Assembly (NCBI RefSeq): GCF_003568665.1
Contig: NZ_QXMH01000001.1
Location: 1,488,001 to 1,552,000, forward strand
Length of the DNA stretch: 64,000 nt
Direction: 5' to 3'
Source of the DNA: Chitinophaga alhagiae
Lineage (GTDB): Bacteria > Bacteroidota > Bacteroidia > Chitinophagales > Chitinophagaceae
This document shows positions 43,599 to 52,203 of this stretch, piece after piece; positions within the stretch are counted from its first letter, which is position 1; each line of letters starts with the position of its first letter. The translations under genes and the position numbers were made by a program. Under the pieces are notes generated by a model. It was not told the DNA's origin, did no database searches, and worked only from the letters and a program-made list of their open reading frames with translations.

Positions 43599-44894
43599 TT
43601 AGTCGTATTTGCTCTTGATGAACCAGCGGTCGCTAAGGGTGAAGCCCAGGGTGAGCCGGTAATAGGTCTCTTTGACAATGTTGATGTCTCCGCGCTGGCC
43701 TACTTCAAATGCGGCATTGATCATGGTGAACTGGTTCATGGCCGGCATGATCCTCCTGACGGGGAAACCGGCGCCAATAGAAAAGCCCATGATGTTCATG
43801 TCTTTGCTGCCCACTTTTATGTAATCTTTTCCGAAGAAGCCGCCCAGGCGGTAGGCTACCTTGTTCCAGTACCCGGTGAAGGAGCTGGCGTTGGGCACAA
43901 ACTGGCCGCCTATGCTTACTCTCCAGCTGTCTTGCGTAGAGTCAGGATCGCCAAAGCTGCGGAAGTTGCTGTATTTGGACGTGGTAAAGTCCGCGCCAAA
44001 GGTAAATTTATCGGTTTTGGTGAGCATGATGCCCGCACCGATGGTTTGGGGGTATACAATATCACCGTTGGTGCCTCTTTCGTACAGCACAGTGTCTTGC
44101 GTATCATACTCGTCTGAGGCGGCGTCGTAATAAAGCGTTTCACGCATCCGCTCGCGGCGGGCGTTGAGCTTTTGCTCCAGGCTGCCGCTTACGCCCAGTG
44201 ACAGCTCAAGGTCTTTGCCCAGGCTGATGGACTGCTGCAGGCCTACGGAGTAGAAGAAGCTGCTGTAGCTGATGCGGCGGCTGTGTTTGCTGGGCAGAAT
44301 GCTGGAAGCGGTGGAATACAGCTCTTTGGTGCTGTGCTGCACGTTACCGAACAGGTAGCCGATGTTAGCGCCAATGCTGAAACCGCCAAAGCCTATACCG
44401 GTGCCCACATAGGCCTGATAGGTACCCCCGCTGCCCTCGTACTGGTGTACTACGGGTACTTTCAACGTATCGAAATAGGTCTTTTCCTCAGATTCCGCAA
44501 TGTTGTAGGCCACCCTTGTCATAGGGCGGAGGCCAATGTTCAGGCCCCATTTTTTGCCGAGGGGCATGCCCAGCTGCAGGTAGCTCAGCGTGCCGAAACC
44601 GGACCGGGAGCTGATATCCGCGCCAGCCAGCCGGCGTACGCCGCCGTTAAGGCCCACATCGAATGTAACCAGTTGCAGGTTGGAGTAACTGGCCGGGTTC
44701 AGGAAGTTGATGGACTGGGCGTCTGAATAAGCCTGCGCAACCCCTCCCATACCCAGATTGACGGCATTTTCGGAACGCGAAAGCTCGCCTAAACCAAAGC
44801 GAGAGTACGGAGAATTATCCTGGGCCGCAGCATTTTTTGCCGATAGCACAATAACGCCTAACAGGCAAAAGAAGCTAGCTTTTGTCCAATACAT
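43599..44894 (-). CDS. Outer-membrane beta-barrel protein, coaX-linked
   Basis: 431 residues from ATG 44894 (MYWTKASFF). Signal peptide ends NAAAQ, about residue 23. The mature N-terminus NSPYSRFGLGELS and GMGGVAQAYSDAQSINFLNPASYSNL resemble FadL-like outer-membrane proteins of Bacteroidota; many amphipathic strands follow. No substrate known. Starts 20 nt before the end of coaX and ends 5 nt before the LptC start, so one operon. Confidence 0.8.
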   Translation of the reverse strand: MYWTKASFFCLLGVIVLSAKNAAAQDNSPYSRFGLGELSRSENAVNLGMGGVAQAYSDAQSINFLNPASYSNLQLVTFDVGLNGGVRRLAGADISSRSGFGTLSYLQLGMPLGKKWGLNIGLRPMTRVAYNIAESEEKTYFDTLKVPVVHQYEGSGGTYQAYVGTGIGFGGFSIGANIGYLFGNVQHSTKELYSTASSILPSKHSRRISYSSFFYSVGLQQSISLGKDLELSLGVSGSLEQKLNARRERMRETLYYDAASDEYDTQDTVLYERGTNGDIVYPQTIGAGIMLTKTDKFTFGADFTTSKYSNFRSFGDPDSTQDSWRVSIGGQFVPNASSFTGYWNKVAYRLGGFFGKDYIKVGSKDMNIMGFSIGAGFPVRRIMPAMNQFTMINAAFEVGQRGDINIVKETYYRLTLGFTLSDRWFIKSKYD

Positions 44895-45618
44895 TGAGTT
44901 CTGCAATTGAGTTTAAACCTTTATACATTAAATATGGGCTTGCAAATATCTTATTTTTAAGGCGGGAAGCAAAAAAAACCAAATTCCCCCCTGTTAAAAG
45001 CACGTTAAAGTTCCTGTAGCGGCGGGCGTACGCTGTTATCATGCCTTCCACTTCAGCCACGGCCCCTTCCTGCACGCCGCTCAGTATGCTCTGGCGGGTG
45101 TTGTACCCTACAAAGGCATATTGGGTGGATGGCTCCACCAGGGGCAATTTATCCGTAAAGGCATGCAGCGCTTTGAAACGCATGTCTATGCCGGGGCTGA
45201 TGCCCCCGCCCATGAACTGGCCGGATTTATGCAAAAAATTGTAGGTAATGGCGGAACCGGCGCCTATAATGAGGCTGTGCCGGCCGGGAAACTGGCGCCA
45301 GGCCCCCGCGGCCAGGGCAATGCGGTCTACCCCCAGCGTTTCCGGCTTTTCGTAGGCCAGGCCAATGGGCAGCGGCGTGGTATGGTGCAGCCGGGTAAAG
45401 GCAGTATGGGCGGCCAGCAGGGTTTCCAGCTCCCGCGGGTGGTCTACCACGGAAGATAAAATAGCCGCCACCGGCCGGAATTGCTCCAGCGCGCCGCGCA
45501 CTTCGTCCAGCAATCCGGTGGCTGAAAAAAACAGTTCCTGCTGCAATTCCCCGTTCAGCATCACCCCGCATTTCAGGCGGGAGTTACCCAGGTCCAGGCA
45601 AAAAATCGGGCCTATCAT
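44875..45618 (-). CDS. coaX: Type III pantothenate kinase
   Basis: 247 residues, ASKHA fold. Phosphorylates pantothenate, first step of coenzyme A synthesis. P-loop-like DLGNSRLKCG at residues 9-18 and GVDRIALAAGAW, whose Asp is the likely catalytic base. The second phosphate motif, usually DAGTAxTxD, reads GAGSAITYNF, so two conserved Asp are replaced by Gly and Asn. The remaining GGGISPGIDMRFKAL is normal. Overlaps the outer-membrane gene by 20 nt. First gene of the run, starting 9 nt after the LON-domain gene. Confidence 0.92.
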   Translation of the reverse strand: MIGPIFCLDLGNSRLKCGVMLNGELQQELFFSATGLLDEVRGALEQFRPVAAILSSVVDHPRELETLLAAHTAFTRLHHTTPLPIGLAYEKPETLGVDRIALAAGAWRQFPGRHSLIIGAGSAITYNFLHKSGQFMGGGISPGIDMRFKALHAFTDKLPLVEPSTQYAFVGYNTRQSILSGVQEGAVAEVEGMITAYARRYRNFNVLLTGGNLVFFASRLKNKIFASPYLMYKGLNSIAELNVLDKS

Positions 45619-45627
45619 GGCGCCAAG

Positions 45628-46263
45628 TTAAAAATTATCCACGGATAAATTCCTGAAGTGGCCGTTGAGCTTCACCCGGTCTTTCAGCCGCTCCATTTCC
45701 ATCATCATGGGGATCACCTTGGTGAGGTGGCGCTTCAGGTACTCCAGGCGCTGCAGCTCCTGGAAAAGATGCAGCAGCTCATATTCCTCCTGGAGGGAAA
45801 GGCCGGCATGGTGGGCTATGTCATAAGCATGCAGGTGCTCGTCTGCCCGGGGAAAAGATTTGCTCACCTGCAATATCTGGTGCAGCTCCCTCACCGCCGT
45901 GAGCACCTGCTTCTGCAGGTTGCGGCTGGTACGCTGGTGGTTTTCAGGATAGTTCACAATAGCGCCCGCGTACAGCTTGTCAGGCACCTCGCGGATGATC
46001 TCCAGGATGCGGAACACCCTGAGGCCCTTCGTTTTAATATCCATCTCCCCGTTGTCATACTGCTTTTCCACGGCCGTTATTTCTACCAGCGTGCCGAACT
46101 CGTTCACCTTTTTGTCTATCACCGCGGGAATACCAAAGGGCTTCTGGTGTTGGATGCATTCGGATACCAGTTGTTTGTACCGCGGCTCAAAAATGTGAAG
46201 GTTCAGCTGCTCACCCGGGTAAACAACTATGCCGAGGGGAAATATGGGTATGAAATTGGTCAT
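45628..46263 (-). CDS. LON substrate-binding domain protein
   Basis: 211 residues from ATG 46263 (MTNFIPIFPLGIVVYPG). This is the N-terminal LON domain alone, with FEPRYKQLVSECI and a helical C-terminal half, and no ATPase or protease domain. Bacteroidota carry such stand-alone proteins; they are supposed to bind misfolded or specific substrates. Precedes coaX by 9 nt on the same strand. Confidence 0.85.
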   Translation of the reverse strand: MTNFIPIFPLGIVVYPGEQLNLHIFEPRYKQLVSECIQHQKPFGIPAVIDKKVNEFGTLVEITAVEKQYDNGEMDIKTKGLRVFRILEIIREVPDKLYAGAIVNYPENHQRTSRNLQKQVLTAVRELHQILQVSKSFPRADEHLHAYDIAHHAGLSLQEEYELLHLFQELQRLEYLKRHLTKVIPMMMEMERLKDRVKLNGHFRNLSVDNF

Positions 46264-46377
46264 GGTACCTGTAACAATACAATGAAAATACACATCTAAA
46301 CTAAAGATTTTATATATATCTTGCCGCAGAATTTTCAGCAGCGCAACGCGAAAACCTACAACTACAACAACTGTTAC

Positions 46378-47073
46378 ATGGATATCAACCGTCGCTTCGT
46401 CATCGAACGCCTTATACGGAAAATCAACGCCCATACCTATCTGGAAATCGGAGTATTTAAGGGCTACAATTTTTTCCCGATCAGGGCGCCCCGCAAAATT
46501 GCCGTAGATCCCTATTTCAAAATGAAATGGTATAAAAAGATCTGGATGCATATAAAACAGCCCGCCAATATCTGGGAAAGCCGCTTTTTTGAAAAGGAAA
46601 GCGACCGTTTCTTCCGCGAGAACGCGGAAAAGGTATTTGCGGAAAAAGCCCTGCAGGTGAGCCTGGTAGATGGCATGCATGAATATGGTTATGCGCTGCG
46701 CGATGTGGAAAACTGCCTGCAATACCTGGAAGAGGGCGGCGTCATTGTGATGCATGACTGCAACCCGGTAACCCCGGAACATGCGGGCACTTTTGAAGAG
46801 TGGAAAGCGGCCAGGTTCACCGGTAAATGGAACGGTGACGTATGGAAGTCAATTGTTCACCTGCGTAGCACCCGGGATGATATTAACGTATTTGTACTGG
46901 ACTGTGACGAAGGGCTGGGTATCATTACCAAAGGCGCCCCGGAGAAAAAACTGCCCTATTCACCGGAGCAGATCCGGCATATGGGGTACAACGACCTGGA
47001 ACAAAACCGCGAAGCCTTGCTGAACCTGAAGCCGGCGAATTATTTTTTTGATTATTTTAATATCCCGAATTAA
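46378..47073 (+). CDS. Class I SAM-dependent methyltransferase-like protein
   Basis: 231 residues from ATG 46378 (MDINRRFVIERLI). Methyltransf_24-like pattern: TYLEIGVFKGYNFF, where glycines of the SAM loop are only partly kept, AVDPYFK, and the downstream LVDGMHEYGYALRDVENCLQYLEEGGVIVMHDCNP. Such proteins are common in sugar- and surface-polysaccharide clusters, and two glycosyltransferases follow. Substrate unknown. Confidence 0.75.
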   Translation: MDINRRFVIERLIRKINAHTYLEIGVFKGYNFFPIRAPRKIAVDPYFKMKWYKKIWMHIKQPANIWESRFFEKESDRFFRENAEKVFAEKALQVSLVDGMHEYGYALRDVENCLQYLEEGGVIVMHDCNPVTPEHAGTFEEWKAARFTGKWNGDVWKSIVHLRSTRDDINVFVLDCDEGLGIITKGAPEKKLPYSPEQIRHMGYNDLEQNREALLNLKPANYFFDYFNIPN

Positions 47074-47079
47074 GAACAC

Positions 47080-47874
47080 ATGCAGATCTCTCTCAGCATA
47101 TCTACCTACAACTGGCCGGCCGCACTGGAGGTTTGCCTGTTGAGCGTGCTGGGGCAAACAGTGATGCCGGCCGAAGTGCTGGTGGCTGACGATGGCTCCG
47201 GCGGCGCCACCCGTGAACTGATCACCTCCTTCCAGCAGCGGTTTCCCATACCGTTGAAACATATCTGGCAGGCGGATGAGGGCTTCCGGCTGGCTGGCAT
47301 CCGCAACAAGGCCATACTGGCTGCCGCGCAGCCCTACATTGTCCAGATTGACGGAGATGTGATACTGCACCCGCAATTTGTGGAAGACCACGTACGCTTT
47401 GCCCGGCCGGGCTGTTTTGCCACAGGCAGCCGCGTATTGATGGGAGAAGCCTTGTCCAGGGAAGTACTGACCACCAAAAATATCAACGCCACCCTGCTGC
47501 GTAAAAACAGCAAGAACTTTTTCAACAGCCTGCACATGCCGTGGATATCGGACTTCCTGGCCCACCGCTATAAAAAAGACCCGTTTGACGTAAAAGGCTG
47601 CAACATGGCTTTCTGGAAAGCTGACCTGGAAAAGGTGAACGGTTATAATGAAATATTCACGGGCTGGGGAAGGGAAGACAGCGAGCTGGCCATCCGCCTG
47701 GTGAATGCAGGCGTTCGCAAACGTTTCCTAAAAGGCGGCGGCATCATGTACCACATTCATCACCGCGAAGCCTCCCGCGGCCGCGAAGCGGAGAATGACC
47801 GCCTGCTGGCCCAAACCCGGCTGGAAAGAAGGACCTTTGCGGAAGAAGGGCTATCCCGCCACATCACTCACTGA
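47080..47874 (+). CDS. Glycosyltransferase family 2 with galactosyltransferase C-terminal domain
   Basis: 264 residues, GT-A fold. LSISTYNWPAALEVCLLSVLGQT, nucleotide site VADDGSGG and metal-binding D91-G-D93 (IDGDVILHP). C-terminal Glyco_transf_7C-like GYNEIFTGWGREDSELAIRL. Transfers a sugar from a nucleotide sugar; donor and acceptor unknown. Starts 6 nt after the methyltransferase-like gene, so co-transcribed. Confidence 0.92.
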   Translation: MQISLSISTYNWPAALEVCLLSVLGQTVMPAEVLVADDGSGGATRELITSFQQRFPIPLKHIWQADEGFRLAGIRNKAILAAAQPYIVQIDGDVILHPQFVEDHVRFARPGCFATGSRVLMGEALSREVLTTKNINATLLRKNSKNFFNSLHMPWISDFLAHRYKKDPFDVKGCNMAFWKADLEKVNGYNEIFTGWGREDSELAIRLVNAGVRKRFLKGGGIMYHIHHREASRGREAENDRLLAQTRLERRTFAEEGLSRHITH

Positions 47875-48650
47875 GCTTTGCAGTCAACTGCGTATTGCCG
47901 GTATTGCCGGTAACTTTTCCATTGCTGCCACCAGCTGTTTTCCGGCAGCGGCATGCTGTGGATCTCCTGGTCTGTAATATGATAATCGCTGAATATCCGG
48001 TCCCGCTCCGCAAATACGGACTCCGGTACTTTTTTGTACAGCTCGCCCTTTCCTACCGGCTTGGAGTGGTACACAGGCTGCGTGTCAAATACGGCAATGC
48101 TTCTATCCCCGGCCGCCTTGCGCACCATTTCGCCCCACAGCAGGTCTATTCCATAACCCGAGCGGGTCAGCTTGAAGGTAGGCAGCAACTGCCTGACGGC
48201 CGCGCTGGTCATCATCGGGCACATCAGCTCCACGGTGTTCATATAACGGATACCTGACAAACGCTTTTGCAGCAGGGCCTTCCAGCTTTTGAAAGAGTTG
48301 CGGGTGAGCGCGGGCTGCGCCAGTTCGGTGCGGGACCTCTCAAAGAAATAAAACAGGCAGTTGATCTTTTCACGCGCCATCACAATATCATCATCCGGGA
48401 AAAAGAAACGGTCATAGGTTTCCAGCAACGCCGGCTGCTGATCAAACAGGTCTTTGATCATCCACCATTTAAAATCTTTCAGGTGGCATACGCGGAAGGC
48501 GGTGGAAGGCTGCAACAGCTCCGGTTGTGTGATCTGCGGATGATAATACAGCAGCAGTACGTTGAAGCGCCGGTTGGCGGCATCCGTTATCCAGCTGCTT
48601 AACAAAGACTGGTTGCCAAAAGGCATGATCAGCAAATTTCTGGAAGACAT
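47868..48650 (-). CDS. DUF707-like putative glycosyltransferase
   Basis: 260 residues. No signal peptide. Start LLIMPFGNQSLLSSW, Asp-rich motif FFPDDDIVMA near residue 90, similar to DXD-type glycosyltransferases and to DUF707. Ends overlapping the plus-strand glycosyltransferase by 7 nt on the other strand. Function inferred from the motif and neighbours only. Confidence 0.6.
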   Translation of the reverse strand: MSSRNLLIMPFGNQSLLSSWITDAANRRFNVLLLYYHPQITQPELLQPSTAFRVCHLKDFKWWMIKDLFDQQPALLETYDRFFFPDDDIVMAREKINCLFYFFERSRTELAQPALTRNSFKSWKALLQKRLSGIRYMNTVELMCPMMTSAAVRQLLPTFKLTRSGYGIDLLWGEMVRKAAGDRSIAVFDTQPVYHSKPVGKGELYKKVPESVFAERDRIFSDYHITDQEIHSMPLPENSWWQQWKSYRQYRQYAVDCKAQ

Positions 48651-48663
48651 ATGGTGGATCAGT

Positions 48664-49545
48664 CTATTTCAATAATTTATAGTTCCTGTAATCAAACAGG
48701 CGCTTGCCCGTTTTCTGCTCTATCCAGTACAGGACCTTGCGTTTCAGGCCTTTGAAGTTCTTCCTGCTCACATCGTGTTCAAACTGCCAGTTCTTCTGGG
48801 CAATACGCGCCTGCATCACAGCGGGATGTTGACCCGTAAAGCGCACCAGCGAGTCTATGCCTGCATAGTCAAACGCGTCTTTCAGGCCATGGCGCTCAAT
48901 CGCTTTTTCTTCCTCTTTCCCGAAGTAGAGGGAAATAGAGTTCTTCAGTTTTTTAGCCTGCTCCTGCGGGTGCTTTACCCAGCCGTAATGATGCATCCAA
49001 GCCGCTACAGGTTTTACGTGCAGCTTATTCCCGTTGAGGCGGAAACCCTGCGCATCGCGGTAGGAGCGGATATTTTTATTGTTGCGGATAATGCGTACTT
49101 CCTTGTTGTACCAGGTGCGGGAATCTCCCAGGTAATCGTAGCTGCCGTAAAAGTGCCGGTAGTTGAACAGCAGGCCCTCCACCCGCGCATCATCCTTATA
49201 CCGTTCCATGGCGGCGCGGATGGCGGGGTAATCATCTTCATGCACCACTTCGTCTCCCTGTATGTAAAAAGCCCAGGTGCTGTCTTCACTCACATGCGCA
49301 AACGCCTTGTCTGTTTCAACGGCCAGAATGCGGCCGCCTTCTTTCAGGGAATCGTCCCACGTGGAATGTACAATGCGCAGCTTGGGAGAACCAATGGATT
49401 CGATCAGCTGCAAGGTACCATCGTCCGAATCTCCCACGCTGACCACCACCTCATCGCACAGCGGCAAAATGGAGCGGATCGCTTCCACCACCGGGTAATC
49501 ATACCTCACCGCATTGCGAACAAAAGTAAATCCGGACACTTTCAT
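48664..49545 (-). CDS. Glycosyltransferase family 2
   Basis: 293 residues from ATG 49545 (MKVSGFTFVRNAVRYDYP). GT-A core: EVVVSVGDSDDGT as nucleotide site and IQGDEVVHEDDYP as metal motif (QGDE). C-terminal part helical and basic. Same strand as the DUF707-like gene, 14 nt upstream of it. A minus-strand box CATCTTTG lies just before the start. Confidence 0.9.
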   Translation of the reverse strand: MKVSGFTFVRNAVRYDYPVVEAIRSILPLCDEVVVSVGDSDDGTLQLIESIGSPKLRIVHSTWDDSLKEGGRILAVETDKAFAHVSEDSTWAFYIQGDEVVHEDDYPAIRAAMERYKDDARVEGLLFNYRHFYGSYDYLGDSRTWYNKEVRIIRNNKNIRSYRDAQGFRLNGNKLHVKPVAAWMHHYGWVKHPQEQAKKLKNSISLYFGKEEEKAIERHGLKDAFDYAGIDSLVRFTGQHPAVMQARIAQKNWQFEHDVSRKNFKGLKRKVLYWIEQKTGKRLFDYRNYKLLK

Positions 49546-49572
49546 GGCTGCAAAGATGTGGAAAATCATTGA

Positions 49573-49580
49573 TACATTTG
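49573..49580 (+). promoter_or_regulatory. meaB -7 box
   Basis: TACATTTG, exact TAnnTTTG, ending 4 nt before the meaB ATG; predicted leaderless or nearly so. Confidence 0.5.
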
Positions 49581-49584
49581 TTTT

Positions 49585-50514
49585 ATGTATCAGCAATTAC
49601 TCGCCCGTTTAGGGGAGGGCAATGTACGGGCACTGGCGCGCTGCATATCACTGGTGGAAAACGAAGCACCGGGTTACACCGCTTTGCTGGAGGCCCTGCC
49701 GGCAGGCGGGCATACGCGGGTGGCGGGCATTACCGGGCCGCCGGGCGCCGGTAAAAGTACGCTGGTCAATGCGCTGATCACCGCTTTAACGGCGGAAGGG
49801 AAAAAAGTGGCCGTCATAGCCGTTGACCCTTCCAGCCCTTTTAATTTCGGAGCGCTGCTGGGAGACCGCATCCGCATGAGCACACATTTTTCAGACCCCA
49901 ACGTATTTATCCGCTCCATGGCCAGCCGCGGCGCGCTCGGCGGGCTCAGCCCTAAAATACTGGAGGTGAGTGACCTGGTGAAAGCCGCCGGGTTCGATTA
50001 TCTTTTCATTGAAACAGTAGGCGTAGGGCAAAGCGAAGTAGAAATAGCCGGCGTGGCAGACACCACGGTGGTAGTGGTGGTGCCGGAAGCGGGAGACGAG
50101 ATACAGACCATGAAAGCTGGACTGATGGAGATCGCCAATATTTTTGCAGTGAACAAGGCCGACCGCCCTGCTGCAAACGAATTTGTAAAGAACCTCCGCC
50201 TGCTGGCCCATACCAAACGTACGGCAGGCTGGGAAACGCCGGTGATCAAAACCATTGCCACCACGGCAGCGGGCATTCCGGAACTGATAGCCGCCCTGGA
50301 TGCGCACCGCCTGCAGACGCATGGCAACCGGGAAAGAAAGGCGCTGCTGCTGGCGGAAAAAGCCTACCAGCTGATACAGCATCGCCGCATGCAGGATGTA
50401 GACAAACAGGCGCTCCTCCATGAAGTACAGGCACTGCTGGACCATCCGCAATTCAACCTTTACCGCATTGTACAACAATATGCAAAGTGGACCGCTGCGG
50501 AAAGACCGCAGTGA
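49585..50514 (+). CDS. meaB: Methylmalonyl-CoA mutase-associated GTPase
   Basis: 309 residues, G3E GTPase. Walker A GPPGAGKST, switch regions VIAVDPSSPFNFGALLGDRIRM, and FIETVGVGQSEVEIA (Walker B/G3), then NKAD (G4). Protects and reloads the B12-dependent methylmalonyl-CoA mutase; the mutase genes are not in this window. Single gene. Confidence 0.95.
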   Translation: MYQQLLARLGEGNVRALARCISLVENEAPGYTALLEALPAGGHTRVAGITGPPGAGKSTLVNALITALTAEGKKVAVIAVDPSSPFNFGALLGDRIRMSTHFSDPNVFIRSMASRGALGGLSPKILEVSDLVKAAGFDYLFIETVGVGQSEVEIAGVADTTVVVVVPEAGDEIQTMKAGLMEIANIFAVNKADRPAANEFVKNLRLLAHTKRTAGWETPVIKTIATTAAGIPELIAALDAHRLQTHGNRERKALLLAEKAYQLIQHRRMQDVDKQALLHEVQALLDHPQFNLYRIVQQYAKWTAAERPQ

Positions 50515-50552
50515 AATTTTTCACCATTCCGGGCGGTTTCATGCAACCACCT

Positions 50553-50560
50553 TATATTTG
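50553..50560 (+). promoter_or_regulatory. Candidate -7 box upstream of the MarR gene
   Basis: TATATTTG, exact TAnnTTTG, about 160 nt before the MarR start. It would give a long leader or a separate small RNA; a second box lies at 50719. Confidence 0.35.
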
Positions 50561-50718
50561 TTACGGCAGTAAGGACCATCGACATCAACCAGACACAATT
50601 TTGTTTGATTTACATCGTTCTAATGGCGGTTTTTCAAACAACATGAACGTGCTATTCGCACACTACTGAAAATTAGTATTTTTAGGATCTTTTCGGGCAC
50701 CAGCAGCAACCCGTTACA

Positions 50719-50726
50719 TAAATTTG
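50719..50726 (+). promoter_or_regulatory. MarR gene -7 box
   Basis: TAAATTTG, exact TAnnTTTG, ending 3 nt before the ATG at 50730; a leaderless start is predicted if it is used. Confidence 0.45.
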
Positions 50727-50729
50727 AAC

Positions 50730-51353
50730 ATGGCAAAGGAATCTACCTTTAACCCTGAACACCAGGCAACCAATACCGCAAGCAAAGTGGTAGCGGCACT
50801 AGAAAGGCTGTCTGAAGCATTTCGGGTGTTGCTCTGGCAGGAAGCCAAACAACATGGTATCAGCCCCATACAGGTGCAGATACTCACTTACCTGCTGCAT
50901 TATCCAGACAAGTTCAAGACCGTTACGCACCTGGCTTCTCATTTTAACATGACCAAGGCTACCATCAGTGATGCTATCAAATCTGTAGAATCAAAAGGAT
51001 TGCTGAAACGGAAAGAAGATATTAAAGACAGCCGCAGCCACACGCTCCTGCTCACCAGGGAGGGAAAAATGATTGCCCGTAAAATAGAAGATTTTGCCAA
51101 CCCCATCCAACGCTCTGTAAATACCATACCAGCAGAAAAGCAGGGCGGTTTATTGGAGCAGCTGCTGAACCTGATACAAGACCTGAACCGCAACCTGGTG
51201 ATCACGCCGCAACGCATGTGCCTCAACTGCCGTTTTTATGAAAAGAAAGGCAAGCTGCATTACTGCAACCTTGTAAAATCTTTCCTGAAAGCGGGAGACC
51301 TGCGGGTAGACTGCCCCGAGTTTACCGTGCCGTTGGCCGGTTTAAGCAATTGA
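50730..51353 (+). CDS. MarR-family regulator with C-terminal four-Cys motif
   Basis: 207 residues from ATG 50730. Winged helix at about 45-115 (LTYLLHYPDKFKTVTHLASHF, TKATISDAIKSVESKGLLKRKED). After the usual MarR dimer helices comes an extra segment with C164, C167, C179 and C195 (C-x2-C-x11-C-x15-C), ending DCPEF. Such a cluster could bind Zn or an Fe-S centre, making the protein a redox or metal sensor; this is inference. Divergent from nothing, convergent with the respiratory locus, 4 nt apart at the stops. Confidence 0.88.
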   Translation: MAKESTFNPEHQATNTASKVVAALERLSEAFRVLLWQEAKQHGISPIQVQILTYLLHYPDKFKTVTHLASHFNMTKATISDAIKSVESKGLLKRKEDIKDSRSHTLLLTREGKMIARKIEDFANPIQRSVNTIPAEKQGGLLEQLLNLIQDLNRNLVITPQRMCLNCRFYEKKGKLHYCNLVKSFLKAGDLRVDCPEFTVPLAGLSN

Positions 51354-51357
51354 AAAT

Positions 51358-51573
51358 TTATTGGGCTTTCTGGCTCCTCCACCAGCGGTAGCCTAAAAAA
51401 GCCATGAGGGCCAGCGGCGTAAATGCCAGCATGAGAATGCCGTTATTGAGGCCTTTGGCAGGCCCCTCGCCCAGTTGCTGGGCCGTTTTGGTGCAGAGGG
51501 AACATTGCGCCAGCAATTCACTGCAGGGCAGCAGCAGCGCCAATATTGTCAGTATTAAAAACAGCTTTTTCAC
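51358..51573 (-). CDS. Small membrane protein with CxxC
   Basis: 71 residues. Signal peptide-like N-terminus (ends LLAQC), then CSLC (a CxxC pair), a hydrophobic helix (GILMLAFTPLALMAFLGY) and a basic end. Last gene of the cytochrome oxidase locus. The exported CxxC suggests a copper- or thiol-handling role in oxidase assembly; no family known to me. Confidence 0.65.
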   Translation of the reverse strand: MKKLFLILTILALLLPCSELLAQCSLCTKTAQQLGEGPAKGLNNGILMLAFTPLALMAFLGYRWWRSQKAQ

Positions 51574-51622
51574 GGTACGAAGTTAAGGCATTTTTATAGT
51601 GCCGCACCTGATTTGCGTCAGC

Positions 51623-52198
51623 TTATGCGTAATACGGCTGTATCATGATGTATACCACCACGCCGGTAACCGCTACATAAAACCAGATGGGCCAGGTAAA
51701 GCGCGCAATTTTGCGGTGGCGGGCGTTATCTCCCTGGAACGCGCGCAGCAGCGTAAACAGCACCAGCGGTACTATTACCACGGCCAGCACAATATGGGTA
51801 AGCAGGAAAAAGAAATACAGGTAACGGATGTTGCCTGCCGCGGCTATTTCCATAGCGTCTACCACCTGGTCATGATTCATGTCCCCGAACTTGGTGCTTT
51901 CTGTAAGAAAATGATACGTAACGTAAGACAGCAGGAAACAAACGGACAAGATCACCGCGGTAAGGTTAGCCCATTTATGGGCGGTGGCATACCCGTTCTT
52001 GATAAAAAACAGGCTGGCCAGCAGCAATACGGCGGTGGCGGAGTTGAGCAGCGCATGAAAAAAGGGCATCACCCTTACATCAAAACCGGTCTCAATATCA
52101 GGCTTGGGCAGTACAAACAGTACGGCCACCACTACCGGTATAACGATGGAAATGATCGCTATGGGCAGGTTCAGGTTCTTGTTTTTCAGGTTACTCAT
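51623..52198 (-). CDS. DUF420 membrane protein
   Basis: 191 residues from ATG 52198 (MSNLKNKNL), 5 nt after the SCO stop. Four to five membrane helices; conserved His positions in FFHALLNSATAVLLL, HKWANL, SYVTYHFLTEST and FFFLLTHIVLAVV match DUF420, a family found beside cytochrome oxidase genes and related to CtaM/YozB, an assembly factor for caa3/aa3 oxidases. Probably helps oxidase assembly. Confidence 0.88.
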   Translation of the reverse strand: MSNLKNKNLNLPIAIISIVIPVVVAVLFVLPKPDIETGFDVRVMPFFHALLNSATAVLLLASLFFIKNGYATAHKWANLTAVILSVCFLLSYVTYHFLTESTKFGDMNHDQVVDAMEIAAAGNIRYLYFFFLLTHIVLAVVIVPLVLFTLLRAFQGDNARHRKIARFTWPIWFYVAVTGVVVYIMIQPYYA

Positions 52199-52203
52199 GT
52201 TCA

